From contig NC_057793.1 of the NCBI RefSeq assembly GCF_014905175.1, forward strand, positions 11,222,001 to 11,286,000: 64,000 nucleotides of DNA, in the 5' to 3' direction. The notes under the pieces were generated by a model. The model saw nothing but the letters and a program-made list of their open reading frames with translations. It ran no database searches and had not been told where the DNA came from. This DNA is from Aphidius gifuensis (lineage: Eukaryota; Arthropoda; Insecta; Hymenoptera; Braconidae). Made by a program: the position numbers and the translations under genes. Numbering within the stretch: position 1 is the first letter of the stretch; each line of letters begins with the position of its first letter. Below, in pieces: positions 43,441 through 54,189 of the stretch.

Positions 43441-44412
43441 TTATAATGGCTGCTGTTTAAATTCAATGTTCTGTTTCATGGTACTGCTTGTTACTGGTTG
43501 ATCTGTTATCTTAGGATCATGACACATCGTTGAACCATTTGATGTACCAGTTGCATTTTCCAATTTTAATTTATTATCATGTCGTTGATTTGATTTATCA
43601 TGATTGGTAAATGAATTTTGATGGTTTCCAACTTGAACTCTTTCCACACTGAGCAAGTCATCATCCTGGCTTGGTGGCACTAATGATAATGCTGATGATG
43701 TTTTTAATTTTTTATAATCGATTTCTTTAATATACTTTGCTGTCGACTTGAATGGTGGTTTATTTAGTACACTCGGCTTTTTATCAATTGAATTTAATTT
43801 ACCACATATTTTGCTTGTAACTGATGGTGTTGTTGGTGTTGTTGTTGATGATAATGGTGGTGGATGCAAAGATATTGATAACGTTGGTAAATTTTTTTTT
43901 TGGTAGCAGTTGGATATTTTGTTGTCTTTTGATAATGATATTAATTGTTTTTTTTCTTGTGAATGAAAATCAAGCTGCTTTTCTTCAAATTGATAAATTT
44001 GATTCATTATACTGCTTGTTACTGGTTGATCTGTTATCATAAGATCATGACACATCGTTGAACCATTTGATGTACCAGTTGCATTATTCAATTTTAATTT
44101 ATTATCATGTCGTTGAATTGATTTATCATGATTGGAAAATGAATTTTGATGGTTTTCAACGTGAACTCTTTCCACACTGAGCAAATCATCATCCTGACTT
44201 GGTGGCAATAATGATAATGCTGATGATGTTTTTAATTTTTCGAAATCAAGTTTTTTTTTACATTGTGCTGATGTTGGTGCCATTCTATTTTCAGTTCCGG
44301 TATTATTTGTTGACATGAAATCATGAGCCGTTGGTGAAAAGAATGAACAGTTGACAGTTGCACTTTCGATCGCATCATCAATGCTGGGCCAGTTAGATGA
44401 TCTTGTCGACAT
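43441..44412 (-). CDS. Last exon ORF with an 80-residue tandem duplication
   Basis: 323 codons, polar and low in hydrophobic residues, likely disordered. Two copies of a block with LKTSSALSLLPPSQDDDLLS, then NHQNSFSNHDKS and ATGTSNGSTMCHD, DQPVTSS: residues about 56-135 and 234-313, separated by a unique stretch with a proline/threonine-rich patch (LHPPPLSSTTTPTTP). The two copies differ at several positions, mostly conservative. Probable C-terminal region of the spliced gene upstream. Confidence 0.5.
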   Translation of the reverse strand: MSTRSSNWPSIDDAIESATVNCSFFSPTAHDFMSTNNTGTENRMAPTSAQCKKKLDFEKLKTSSALSLLPPSQDDDLLSVERVHVENHQNSFSNHDKSIQRHDNKLKLNNATGTSNGSTMCHDLMITDQPVTSSIMNQIYQFEEKQLDFHSQEKKQLISLSKDNKISNCYQKKNLPTLSISLHPPPLSSTTTPTTPSVTSKICGKLNSIDKKPSVLNKPPFKSTAKYIKEIDYKKLKTSSALSLVPPSQDDDLLSVERVQVGNHQNSFTNHDKSNQRHDNKLKLENATGTSNGSTMCHDPKITDQPVTSSTMKQNIEFKQQPL

Positions 44413-46078
44413 CTTGGTGTATATATGTTATCAGGCTCACAATTTTTGTGGTCAGCAAGACTTGCTGCTGTTGCTGTGGCTTTATAACTGCATGGCTGCT
44501 CTATTCTTATTTTCCTGTGGATTTCTTTTTTTAGTTTGTCTGATAAACATTTATCTAGAAAAACTTCAATGCTTGAGCTGAAAAAAATAATTTATCTAAC
44601 TTATAATAAACATTTATAACATCAATACATTAATTATTATATTAAATTTTGAGATAAACTTTATTTTAAAAATTATAAATTTTTTTTTTTACCTTGTATT
44701 CGTCAAGAGTTTTTTCCCACACATGATGATATTTGTCCTGTCATATTCTGTTGATATATAAGTTGTTTTTTTTTTTTTTTCTCCCATCGTTTTAATATAT
44801 TTATTTATAATACCTGCAATAAATCGTGAATTTTATTTTGAATAATTGTTGTAGAAAAAAATATGCAATAAAATATATCGTTAAATGTCAATTGAAAAAA
44901 AAAAATATCTGTACATATACATTTGCTAAGTAATTTAAATAATACTTACTCAAGATTTCTTCTGTCGTTTGATTAAAACATTGAGTCATTATGAGGTGCT
45001 CACGAGCTTCAAGCATGTCGTTTATTCTGTCTGATGAATAGGGAAGTATAAATTTTACTCTGGACGACCATGTTGTCTTTAAAATTTTTTTGAACACAGC
45101 TGTTTGTGGATGTTCTTCAATGTTTAAATAATTATCTAAGGCTGGCATGATATCGTCGAAAGTTGTATCAATTCTGCGGCCATGTTCCAGAGCAAGTGGT
45201 AACGCCCAGGCAAGCTTTAATAATTGCCAATCCTTTGTAAGTTTGCGGTTGAATGGTAGGTCCATATCTATCCAACGTTGACTTATTTCCTGTATGTAAT
45301 TTCGTTATTTTATTTAATTCTACTATATCAATATATTGATTGATTTAAGCAATTTATATAAATACATACCTTCATGTAATAATACCAGGTGCAACGAATC
45401 TTTGCCATATCAAAAAATAGCTTCAATACTGCCACAATTATTTCATTAAATTCTGTAATTATTTTTTTAATATTTTTCATCCCTGGTGCCGAATTCAGAA
45501 TATAGTGAATAATTTTATTAAATAATTCATATGTTTCTTTTTTATAAACGATAAATAGGACTGGAACAATCTAAAAACCAAAGAAAACAAAATAAATAAA
45601 TTAGGCATTCGATTTTTTTTTTTTTTTTTTTTTCAATTAAAAAAACATTTTTATATAAATAGTTAATGTTTTTTTTATGGAAATATATTGAATTCAAAAA
45701 ATTGCATACGTTGTCTGTTTCAACTTGAGATATCACACACATGTTTGCATTGAGTCCAATCCCTATTTTACGTAAAAATCCAAAATGCAGTTGTGTTGAA
45801 TTATTTAGATAATTATAAGAACTTTTTTTTTCTCCAAAAACAAATGCAATATTGTAATCGTTTTCCGTGTTGATTTGAGTTAGTAATATGTCTTTTGATA
45901 TACGATGGTTAGAAACTGATTGTTGTCAATGAGTTTTTTCAGTTGCTTTTATCTTCAGGATTTTTGTCGGGATGATATCTTTTAATATTTTCCTGATATA
46001 TCAACGTTAGATGACTTAAGCTTTCAATATTATTAAATATTGAGTCAATTTCAGCCTCGTAATCTCACATGTTACAGC
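43441..46078 (-). pseudogene. Spliced J-domain gene, copy B, function unknown
   Basis: Exons on the minus strand by splice sites and phase: 46078-45710 (J-domain start, then NIAFVFGEKKSSYNYLNN, ending VETDN against GTATGC), 45570-45370 (IVPVLFIVYKKETYELFNKI), 45289-44950 (EISQRWIDMDLPFNRKL, LTKDWQLLKLAWALPLALEH), 44813-44693 and 44577 onward. Four consecutive junctions keep phase, so this is a real gene, not chance. The last exon shifts frame near 44420 and runs on as the 323-codon ORF 44412-43441, which contains a tandem duplication of about 80 residues. In exon 1 an ATG-TGA and a 2-base deletion break the J-domain. I do not recognise the protein outside the J-domain. Could be an endogenous gene or part of a mobile segment. 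Confidence 0.55.
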
Positions 46079-46849
46079 CTGAAAAATATAAATAAAATTA
46101 ATACAAATTATAATGAAAATAAATTTTATTTTAATTTAGTAGCTATCTCTTCAATATTTGAATAAAAAAAAAGACCTGGTAACATTTGTTGGGGCATGTG
46201 GCCAGCGTTACCCGTTGAAAATTAAAAATTTTCAATACTCCGGCTAGGGCCATTGTTATTTTTATTACTTAAAAATATTTTAACCGTTAATTAACGAAAA
46301 CATTATTCATATTTAAAAGAAAGGCAATAGAGTTTTTCAAAGCTTTTTTTGAAGCCTTATGAACATTTTATTTCAACTCTATGATGACATGTGAAATATC
46401 GTAGCCGGATTATTTATTAGACAATCAATGTTGCCCTATAAAATAACCCAGTTAGATATGTATTTTTATTTACCCTGTTCATCCTGCCCAGCAAAGGAAC
46501 ATTGGAAAGGTAGGGGAATAATAAATTGCATAATGTAGGGAGGAGTAAAAAGGAACCTGAAAAGTACGCGAGAATAGAACACAAATTAAAAACAAATAAT
46601 TTATAAAAACTTGAGTCAAACACAAAACATATAATGTTAAATAAAATGGTAAATTTATTATGAAAATACCACAAGTTTACCAATAGTATTGATGTTGAGT
46701 ATAAGATATTTGAATTTGGACCGACGTGGACCTTGAGATAATTGACGCACTTGTGTAACACTGAATTTACAATAAAAATTATAACGAAGATCACTTTTAC
46801 ATATGTTTGATTTAACAATTACATAAACGCTTTACTATACTTTACAGGT

Positions 46850-47360
46850 CGTGGTTAAGACCAAATTCATGACTGCGAGGTCGCTGATTTTTATATTTAA
46901 AAGAATCAAATATTTTTAACAAGCAAATTATTGCTTAAATCAGCCAACTATAATTTACTTTATTCAATATTTATTTGATTAAATAATTTAACACAAAAGG
47001 TATGCACTTGAATTTAAATTAAAAGAACAAGACAACTTAGACCATGCGGTCTGAATTTATTACAAGTTATATCCAATATGATTTTAATGAGTTTAAATTA
47101 TTAATTTGCGTAACCAACTATTACGTAAATATAATTGAAGATATTTAAGCAAAATAAATCAATGAAATATTGGATAATCATAACTTACAGTTTTCGGCTG
47201 TTGACTCTTAAAATTATTCTAAGACTTTTTAACGTACATATTAAAGCAGTTAGAGTTGGTAGTCACGGGATCAGAGATCCCAGTGAACTGATCGATATCC
47301 TGGGTCAATGGCACAAGCTGACCGTAGGGTAGGTCGGGAATATTCGGGGATGCTCGGGGA
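46850..47360 (-). repeat. Dispersed repeat related to 18030-18600
   Basis: Shares ordered blocks with the other copy in inverted orientation, including CATCCCCGA and GCGGTC-type stretches. Unknown class. Confidence 0.4.
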
Positions 47361-47638
47361 TGCGTTTGCTCCCTTAAATAATACCCTTATAATTCATAAG
47401 ATGGAGCTAGAGGTATCCAATTGGACCCTGAATATATCATTTTATAAAATACAATTTATCTAAAATAAAAAAGTTCGGCGCTTACCGCAGGGCATTACAC
47501 ATGTTTGGTCCGTTTTTTTTTTTTTTTTCTCCGGCGAGCCATAACTTTTGTTATAAGTAAGATAGGGAGTTCGTATTAGGCTCAAATTATGCGCCTAAAA
47601 AAATCTAGTGACGGCATTAGGGGTTTTTTTCTCTCTCA

Positions 47639-48540
47639 CACGGAGAGAAATCCGCAGCAAACAATGCTGTAGAGTATCAAACAAATTTTACTGTAGTCTA
47701 CGGGAAATTGAGAAGTTGTGTAGGGAGGCCACCAGGATCAACTAGAATTTCCTACTCCACTTCAGTAATTTTGGGATACGGTGAATTCAGTTCCACCAGA
47801 TGTGACCAGGTACACATTCTAATGTATATAAACGGTCGGAAAACAATGGCCCAGGGGATAACCATGGGGTACCGCGGAACTGAATTCACCTAGGTCCGTA
47901 ATTTTAATCAAAACAAAACAAAAAAACAACACAAAAAATTAAATAAAACCTTATTGTTTGAACATCAAAATAAAAATGTAACGTGTTTATTAATTCAAAA
48001 AAAATAAACCATTTTATAATTTTCATGGGTTTCACCGCATTTTTATTTAGATTCATGAATAAAATAAAAACAATAAACTTTTTTAGAAGAGGTTAGGAAC
48101 ACACTTGATTTCCAATAGAGTGGGTATAAGCAGAGTGAAGCCACCGAGGTCCCATTAGTCCGACATTTTGTGCTCGCCGTATGGAGCGAGTATAAGAGGT
48201 TTTCGTCACTTCCGAGCTCACCGTATGGAGTGGGTATAAGAAGGTTCCGTCACTTCCGAGGTAAAAATCATCTATGGCTTCACTCTGCTTATACCCACTC
48301 TAATTTCCAATAAATATTCGTGTCATCTGGCGGGAAAACCTGCTGTACACTACAGTAATTTCTGGCGTAAAGTATACCATTAACTCAAGACTTCCGAAAA
48401 TTCCGGTAGACTACAGTAAAAAATTTAGATGAAATATAACAATAATCATTATAATAAGTGGGAATTAGTTGCTTTAATGACGTCAGCTATGATTTTTATG
48501 ATACCACTACAGTAATATATGCTGCGGATTTCTCTCCGTG
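47639..48540. mobile_element. 902-bp DNA element with CACGGAGAGAAATCCGC termini
   Basis: Perfect 21-bp terminal inverted repeats, 47639-47659 and 48520-48540. It contains an inner inverted pair GGTGAATTCAGTTCC (47781) / GGAACTGAATTCACC (47876), repeated TACAGTAA/TACTGTAG motifs, and the nested hAT MITE. No transposase, so non-autonomous. Target duplication not identified. Confidence 0.8.
48116..48302. mobile_element. hAT-type MITE with 8-bp target duplication
   Basis: Termini TAGAGTGGGTATAAGCAG and inverted copy; 28-bp inverted repeats. Flanked by ATTTCCAA at 48108-48115 and at 48303-48310, the 8-bp duplication typical of hAT transposons. Interior has two direct copies of CGTATGGAG-GGTATAAGA-GTCACTTCCGAG. 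Nested inside the preceding element. Confidence 0.92.
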
Positions 48541-49388
48541 CAATAACGGTTTTCGAGAAAAAAAATTAAATATCAGAATTTTTATTTTTATAGTCAAAAA
48601 CTATTATAAATGGAAAGGAATTTTGCAAAGCGGGCGACAGAGTTTTTTGAGACGCATAAATTGAGCCTAATACAAAGTCTCTACTATGATTTTGCGTCGA
48701 AATATTTATTGCGCCGTTTTTATAACTTGTAAAATTTTCACATGAAAACGTATGTACTATTTTAAGTTACATAAATAATAATTTAAGAATGATGAAATAT
48801 AAAACAGAAAAAATTCACGAACAAAAAACCTTTGGTGATAAATACTCTCTGATGGAAAGTTTAGACACCACAAATTTTTAAGTAACAAAAAAAATTTTTT
48901 CAAAGCGTTTTTTTTTTTTTCGCCGATGAATTCAAGACTGCGGCTGAGCCTATGGCTCCTAGCCTCCGTAAAAAAAAAAAAACATAACGAACTATTTGAT
49001 GTTAAATAAATTTAATGTCAAATATTGATCGATTTTTTCAACATCTTTTTTATGAGCGAATTAACCACAAACACATGATGGTGCATCATCGCCGCCACCA
49101 CGACCACCATGTATTTGTTCTATTATGATTGCTGCTGTCTATATATGATCAATATTGTTGTTGTTATTTTGATTTCCACTCGGTACATCATTTACTAAAT
49201 TATTATTTACTCCTGTTGTTGTTTCATTGAATGATTCAATATTTAATCATCTGTTTCATTTTATTGTCCTTAACAAACTCATTCAAGATCTTGAATTTAT
49301 TTCGATCATCGCAAGCACGATGATAACAAGCACAAGTACTTGAATAACCACTATCTTGTGTATTATTTGATTATTGAACAGATTTTTT

Positions 49389-49619
49389 TCAAATACTTAT
49401 TATTTGATTTAAAATATTATTACAACTACCAGTACAAGTCTCATGAAAATTACCAGCCATTGGTATAGCACCTGGTCCTATTTTAAATTTCACTGATTTA
49501 GGATTACCAGTACATTTATCAGATGTTTTTGATAATATTTCAGTGTCATTAATTGTCTCTTGAAATCCTATACAATCTAAATAACCATCTTTGCTATCTT
49601 TACGTTCACGTGGTACCAC
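49389..49619 (-). CDS. Repeat-unit ORF, unknown function
   Basis: 76 codons, VPRERKDSKDG, then CDKCTGNPKSVKF-type core (here SDKCTGN, the first cysteine of the pair lost) and ETCTGSCNN. Paralogue of 14034-14282. True start and product unknown. Confidence 0.4.
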   Translation of the reverse strand: MVPRERKDSKDGYLDCIGFQETINDTEILSKTSDKCTGNPKSVKFKIGPGAIPMAGNFHETCTGSCNNILNQIISI

Positions 49620-50091
49620 ATTTTATCCACATATTATTAATTGTTGTTTGGTATTGTGATTATGATGTTGCTGTCGTATTATGTCAAGCACTTGAATAAC
49701 CACTATCTTGGGTTTTATTTGTTTATTTGACAAATTCATTTTCAATACTCATTATGTGATTAAAAATATTATTACAACCACCAGTACAAGTCTCATGAAA
49801 ATTACCAGTCATTGTGTAGGATCTAGTCGTATTTTAAATTTTACTGATTTAAGATTACCAGTACATTTATTAGATGTTTTTGATAATATTTCAGTGTCAT
49901 TAATTGTCTCTTGAAATCCTATACAATCTAAAATACGATCTTTACTATCTTTACGTTCATGTAGTACCGAATTTTATCCACATATTATTTATTGTTGTTT
50001 GGTATTGTGATTATGATGTTGCTGTCGTATTATGTCGAGCACTTAAATAACCACTATCTTGTGTATTAATTGTTTATTTAACAGATTTATT

Positions 50092-50322
50092 TTAAATACT
50101 CATTATTTGTTTAAAAATATTATTATAACCACCATTACAAGTCTTATCAAAATTATCAGACATTGGTATAGAACCTCGTCGTATTTTAATTTTTACTGAT
50201 TTAGGATTACCAGTACATTTGTCACATTTTTCTGCTAATATTTCAATGTCATTAATTGTTTCTTGAAATCCTATACAATCTAAAATACCATCTTTACTAT
50301 CTTTACGTTCACGTGGTACCAC
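50092..50322 (-). CDS. Repeat-unit ORF, unknown function
   Basis: 76 codons with CDKCTGN kept and the second motif changed to TCNGGYNN. Paralogue of 14034-14282 and 49389-49619. Confidence 0.4.
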   Translation of the reverse strand: MVPRERKDSKDGILDCIGFQETINDIEILAEKCDKCTGNPKSVKIKIRRGSIPMSDNFDKTCNGGYNNIFKQIMSI

Positions 50323-50439
50323 ATTTCATCCACATATTATTTATTGTTGTTTGGTATTGTGATTATGATGTTGCTGTCGTATTATGTCAAGCACTTGACT
50401 AACTCTTATCTTGTGTATTATTAGGGAATTTTAATTTCC

Positions 50440-51130
50440 TATTGTTTTCGCTTTTCTTCTGGACCCCCCCCCCACCCATGGTAGACACCCCCCCTAAAAA
50501 ATTTTCTAAGTCCTTTAATCTCAACCATGGTAGACACCCCCTCAAAAAATTTTCTAAGTCCCTTAATCTTAACCAATACGATATATATGGAAAATATAGA
50601 AAAGTCACTGAATATAAAGAAAAAAAAAGATAAATATGGGAAAATATCAGTAAATATAAAGGAGAATATAGGAAAATATCAAAGAAAAATCGGTAAATAT
50701 AAAGGAAAATATAGAAAAGTGACTGAATATAAAGAAAAAAAAGATAAATATGGGAAAATATCAGTAAATATAAAGAAAAATATAGGAAAGTGACTGAAAA
50801 TAAAGAAAAAAACGATAAATATGGGAAAATATCGGTAAATATAAAGGAAAATATAGAAAAGTGACTGAATATAAAGAAAAAAACGATAAATAAGAGAACA
50901 TATCAATTATGCCCCCCCCCCCCAAAAAAAATTTTCTAAGTCCCTTAATTAATCTAAACAAGATGAATATGGAAAATGAAGGAAAATATAGAAAAATAAA
51001 GAATATATAAACGAATAAACGAAAATATAGAAAAATCACTGAATATAAAGAAAAATACGATAATTATAGGAAAATATTAGGAAAATATGAGTAAACAAAA
51101 AAGAAAAGTATAGCAAAATATCATAGAAAA
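50440..51130. repeat. Minisatellites (CCATGGTAGACACCCCC and AATATAAAGAAAA units)
   Basis: 50460-50560: two copies of a block with CCATGGTAGACACCCCC and AAAAATTTTCTAAGTCC; the latter recurs near 50925. 50580-51130: many copies of AAATATGGGAAAATATCAGT/AAAGTGACTGAATATAAAG, period about 60-115. ORFs crossing it on either strand are artefacts. Confidence 0.85.
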
Positions 51131-51242
51131 ATCATATTTAGCAACAAGATTTTTCAACAAAAAGATTTAAAAAAAAATTATTAACATAATAAATTATTAA
51201 ATATTCAAGTTAAACAAATTATATACGATCACTGGAGGATTA

Positions 51243-51509
51243 GTGAGAAAAATTGATGAACAATACCCATCAATAAATAATAAAGAAATAATGATACCAG
51301 TAGAAGCTAATATGAAATTCGATGACGATGAGGAAAATGAAAATATACCAAAAATTAATTTCGAGATTAAAAAAATACAAGGAATTGTACATCTACCAAT
51401 TAATTCATTTGCAGGCAAAATAATTTTAGCAAAAAAAAAAAAAGAAAAATATTCAATAATAATAATGCCATTATTTAGATATCATCGCAATCATAATAGC
51501 AATAAATAA
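51243..51509 (+). CDS. Small ORF of unknown nature
   Basis: The frame is open from about 51213 and reads RKIDEQYPSINNKEIMIPVE, then PKINFEIKKIQGIVHLPINS and a basic end. The mix of acidic, charged and hydrophobic residues looks more coding than its surroundings. The first codon at 51243 is GTG in the DNA, so a start is not evident. May be a retroelement fragment. Confidence 0.25.
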   Translation: MRKIDEQYPSINNKEIMIPVEANMKFDDDEENENIPKINFEIKKIQGIVHLPINSFAGKIILAKKKKEKYSIIIMPLFRYHRNHNSNK

Positions 51510-51999
51510 AGTGGAAAAAAAAGGACTAAGGGCGGCAAATAAAATTGTTTTCCCGGGGTAAATTAGTTACACAAAAAAAAAAAAAAAAAAAGAAGAGAGA
51601 AAAAAATACATAAAATAAAATAAAATAAATAAAATAAAACTAAATAAAAGTTGCCATGGTCGGCAGATAAAATTGCACAAATCTACACGACCCTGAGCAA
51701 TAAAATTTAATAGTTTTTTTTTTTCGGAAAAACATTAAAATTTTATTTTAATGTTTCCGGTCCCTTCTTATCTTTTTATTTCACTACCTAGGGTTTGTTT
51801 GAGTTTTCCCAAATTTAAAAATTTTTTTTTTTCACGGTCAAAGTACCCCCTTTGGTAATAGTTAAGATAGCCGACATCCGGGCGCGAAAAAGATCAAATA
51901 AAAGAAAAGAGAGAAGAAAAATAAAATAAAATAACAGCATGGAAAAAGTGCATGACTAATTGTAGGCTTAAGTTGTTTAAATATGCCTGTACCAAATAA
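51510..51999. other. Non-coding interval
   Basis: A-rich with AAATAAAATAAA runs; a short GTCGGCAGATAAAATTGCAC-containing stretch at 51660-51690. No recognisable LTR end or gene. Confidence 0.5.
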
Positions 52000-53960
52000 A
52001 TCAATTAATCTTCACCTAACAATTTAAAATAATACTTGTAGGAATATTGAAACAAATAATAATTATAATAAATAACAAACAAACTACGTAAGTGAGTGCG
52101 AACAGACATTATTGTTATCAAATTGAAATTTGATTTCATGTTAATTATAAATTAATCAATTTAAACATTTGGATTAAAATTCCTTTTTCACAATAATTAT
52201 TATAAATAAATAATAATTAATTTAAATATTTGGATTAAATTCCCTCTTTCCCAATAATTATTATAAATAAATAATAATTAATTTAAACATTTAGATTAAA
52301 ATTCCTTTTCAACAATAATTATAATAAATACATAATAATTTAAATTAGTTGAAGGGTTAAATTTCCTTTTCAACGATAATTACTATAAATAAATAATAAT
52401 TTACTCTAATTGAATATTTGGGGACTTAACGTCCTTTTTCAACAACAATTAAATAATAATTTAATTGGTCTAAATGATTGGGATTGAAATTCCCTTTTCA
52501 ACAATAGGTTATTACAAATAAATAATAATTTAATTGTTTGAAAGATATGCCAATTTTTTTTTTTTTTTGATAATTATCACGCATACATTAACAATAAATT
52601 AGTGATTTGAACATTTAGGATTTGATGTCCTTTTTCGACAATTATTATGCGTAAATTAATAGTAAATTAATTAGCCCTTGGCGACAGTTATTATTTTATA
52701 CATAAATAATAAATAAATTCATTTAAATATTTGGAATTTATTCTTTTATTTCAACGATTATTACGCAAACATTAATATCAAATTAATGGATTTTAATAAA
52801 CGAGATTTATTGCCTTTTTGCAAAAATTAATTACGCATAATCAGATAATAAATAAATTCATTTAAATATTTGGAATTTATTCTTTTATTTCAACGATTAT
52901 TATGCAAACATTAATACCAAATTAATGAATTTTAATAAATGAGATTTATTGCCCTTTTACAAAGACTAAATACGCATAATTAGATAATAAATAAATTCAT
53001 TTAAATATTCGGAAATTATTATTTTATTTCAACGATTATTACGCAAACATTAATACCAAATTAATGAACTTTAATAAGCGAGACTTATTGCCCTTTTGCA
53101 ACAATTAAATACGCATACATAAAGAATAAATAAATTCATTTAAATATTTGGAATTTATTCTCTCATTTCAACAATTATTACGCACACATTAATATCAAAT
53201 CAATGGACTTTAATATTGCCCTTTTACAACAATTAAAGACGCATAATTAAATAATGAATAAATTCATTTAAATATTCGGAAATTATCCTCTTATTTCAAC
53301 AATTATTACACACATATTAATATCAAATTAACGGATTAAAATAAATAAGACGTATAATCCTTTTTCAACAATTAATATGCGTTATTTAATAGGAAATGAA
53401 TTTAATTAAATAGTTGGAATTTATTTTCCTATTGCGACAATTATTGCGCATACATTAATACTAAATTAATAAATTCAAACACGCGGGACTTATTATCCGT
53501 TTTAAACAGCTAATAATAATGAATAAATTCATTTTAACAAATACATTTCACACACACTAATACTAAACTAATGAATTTAAACAGGCGGGATTTATCGTCC
53601 TTTTTCAACAATTAATACGCGTAATTTAATAGTAAATGAATTTAGTTAAATATTTGAAAGCTATTTTCCTGTTGCGCTAATTATTGCGTATACACTAATA
53701 CTAAATTAATGAATTTTAAACACGTGTGATTTATTGTCTGTTTTAAGCAATGAATAATAATAAATAAATTCATTTTAAACATTTGGAATTTATTCTCTTA
53801 TTTCAATAATTACTATACACACATTAACAATAAGTTAATTAATAAAAAAAAAAAAAAAAACACAATTTATCCAACCCTAAATATTTGAAGGATTAAAAGT
53901 CCTTTGTCATCAATAATTGGTACAAGTAAATAATAATTTAATTAATTAAACATTTGGGGT
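52000..53960. repeat. Tandem array, about 120-bp units
   Basis: More than a dozen diverged units containing ATTCATTTAAATATTTGGAA, TTTCAACGATTATTACGC and TTTGCAACAATTAA. Extremely AT-rich. The array ends at about 53990, where a short GC-richer stretch (53990-54210) begins with no ORF. Confidence 0.85.
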
Positions 53961-54189
53961 AACAAAAAAAAAAAAAAAAGAAAAACACGACAAGCGGGGA
54001 GAAACGGAACTAGAGGGAAGAAGTTCGGCCATCGCGGAAAAACTGAAAACACCCCTAAGGCCCAAACTCCTCCCCCAAATAGGCGCACGAGGAAAGCTAG
54101 ACGAGCGGGCCTAGCCAACACCGAAGGGCGAGTCCCAACAACCCTTAGCCACCATTACAAAATGCAATGGCGGTACAACCCATCAATGT

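Larger units (their letters stand above)
46165..48990. mobile_element. 2.8-kb insertion between copy-B repeat locus and J-domain exon
   Basis: In copy A the 350-bp repeat tail and the J exon are about 110 bp apart; in copy B 2.8 kb of unrelated DNA splits the same poly-T tract (join points near 46165 and 48990). It contains nested elements described separately. Remaining sequence at 46170-46850 and 48541-48990 shows no gene; the long hydrophobic minus ORF at 46417-46818 is AT-rich noise. Confidence 0.65.
48991..50400 (-). repeat. Inverted copy of the 350-bp coding tandem repeats
   Basis: Reverse complement of 13890-14880. Four units, starting near 50400, 50050, 49705 and 49350, then the Cys/Gly-rich tail down to 49020. 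Two units keep open ORFs (50322-50092 and 49619-49389); the one at 49980-49740 is degraded. Confidence 0.85.

Noticed and set aside
46417..46818. Hydrophobic minus ORF of 133 codons, possible membrane protein
   Set aside because: AT-rich translation noise within repeat DNA; no start context or relatives visible.
50399..51039. ORFs rich in K/Y/I or F/Y in the minisatellites
   Set aside because: They follow the repeat period and occur on both strands.
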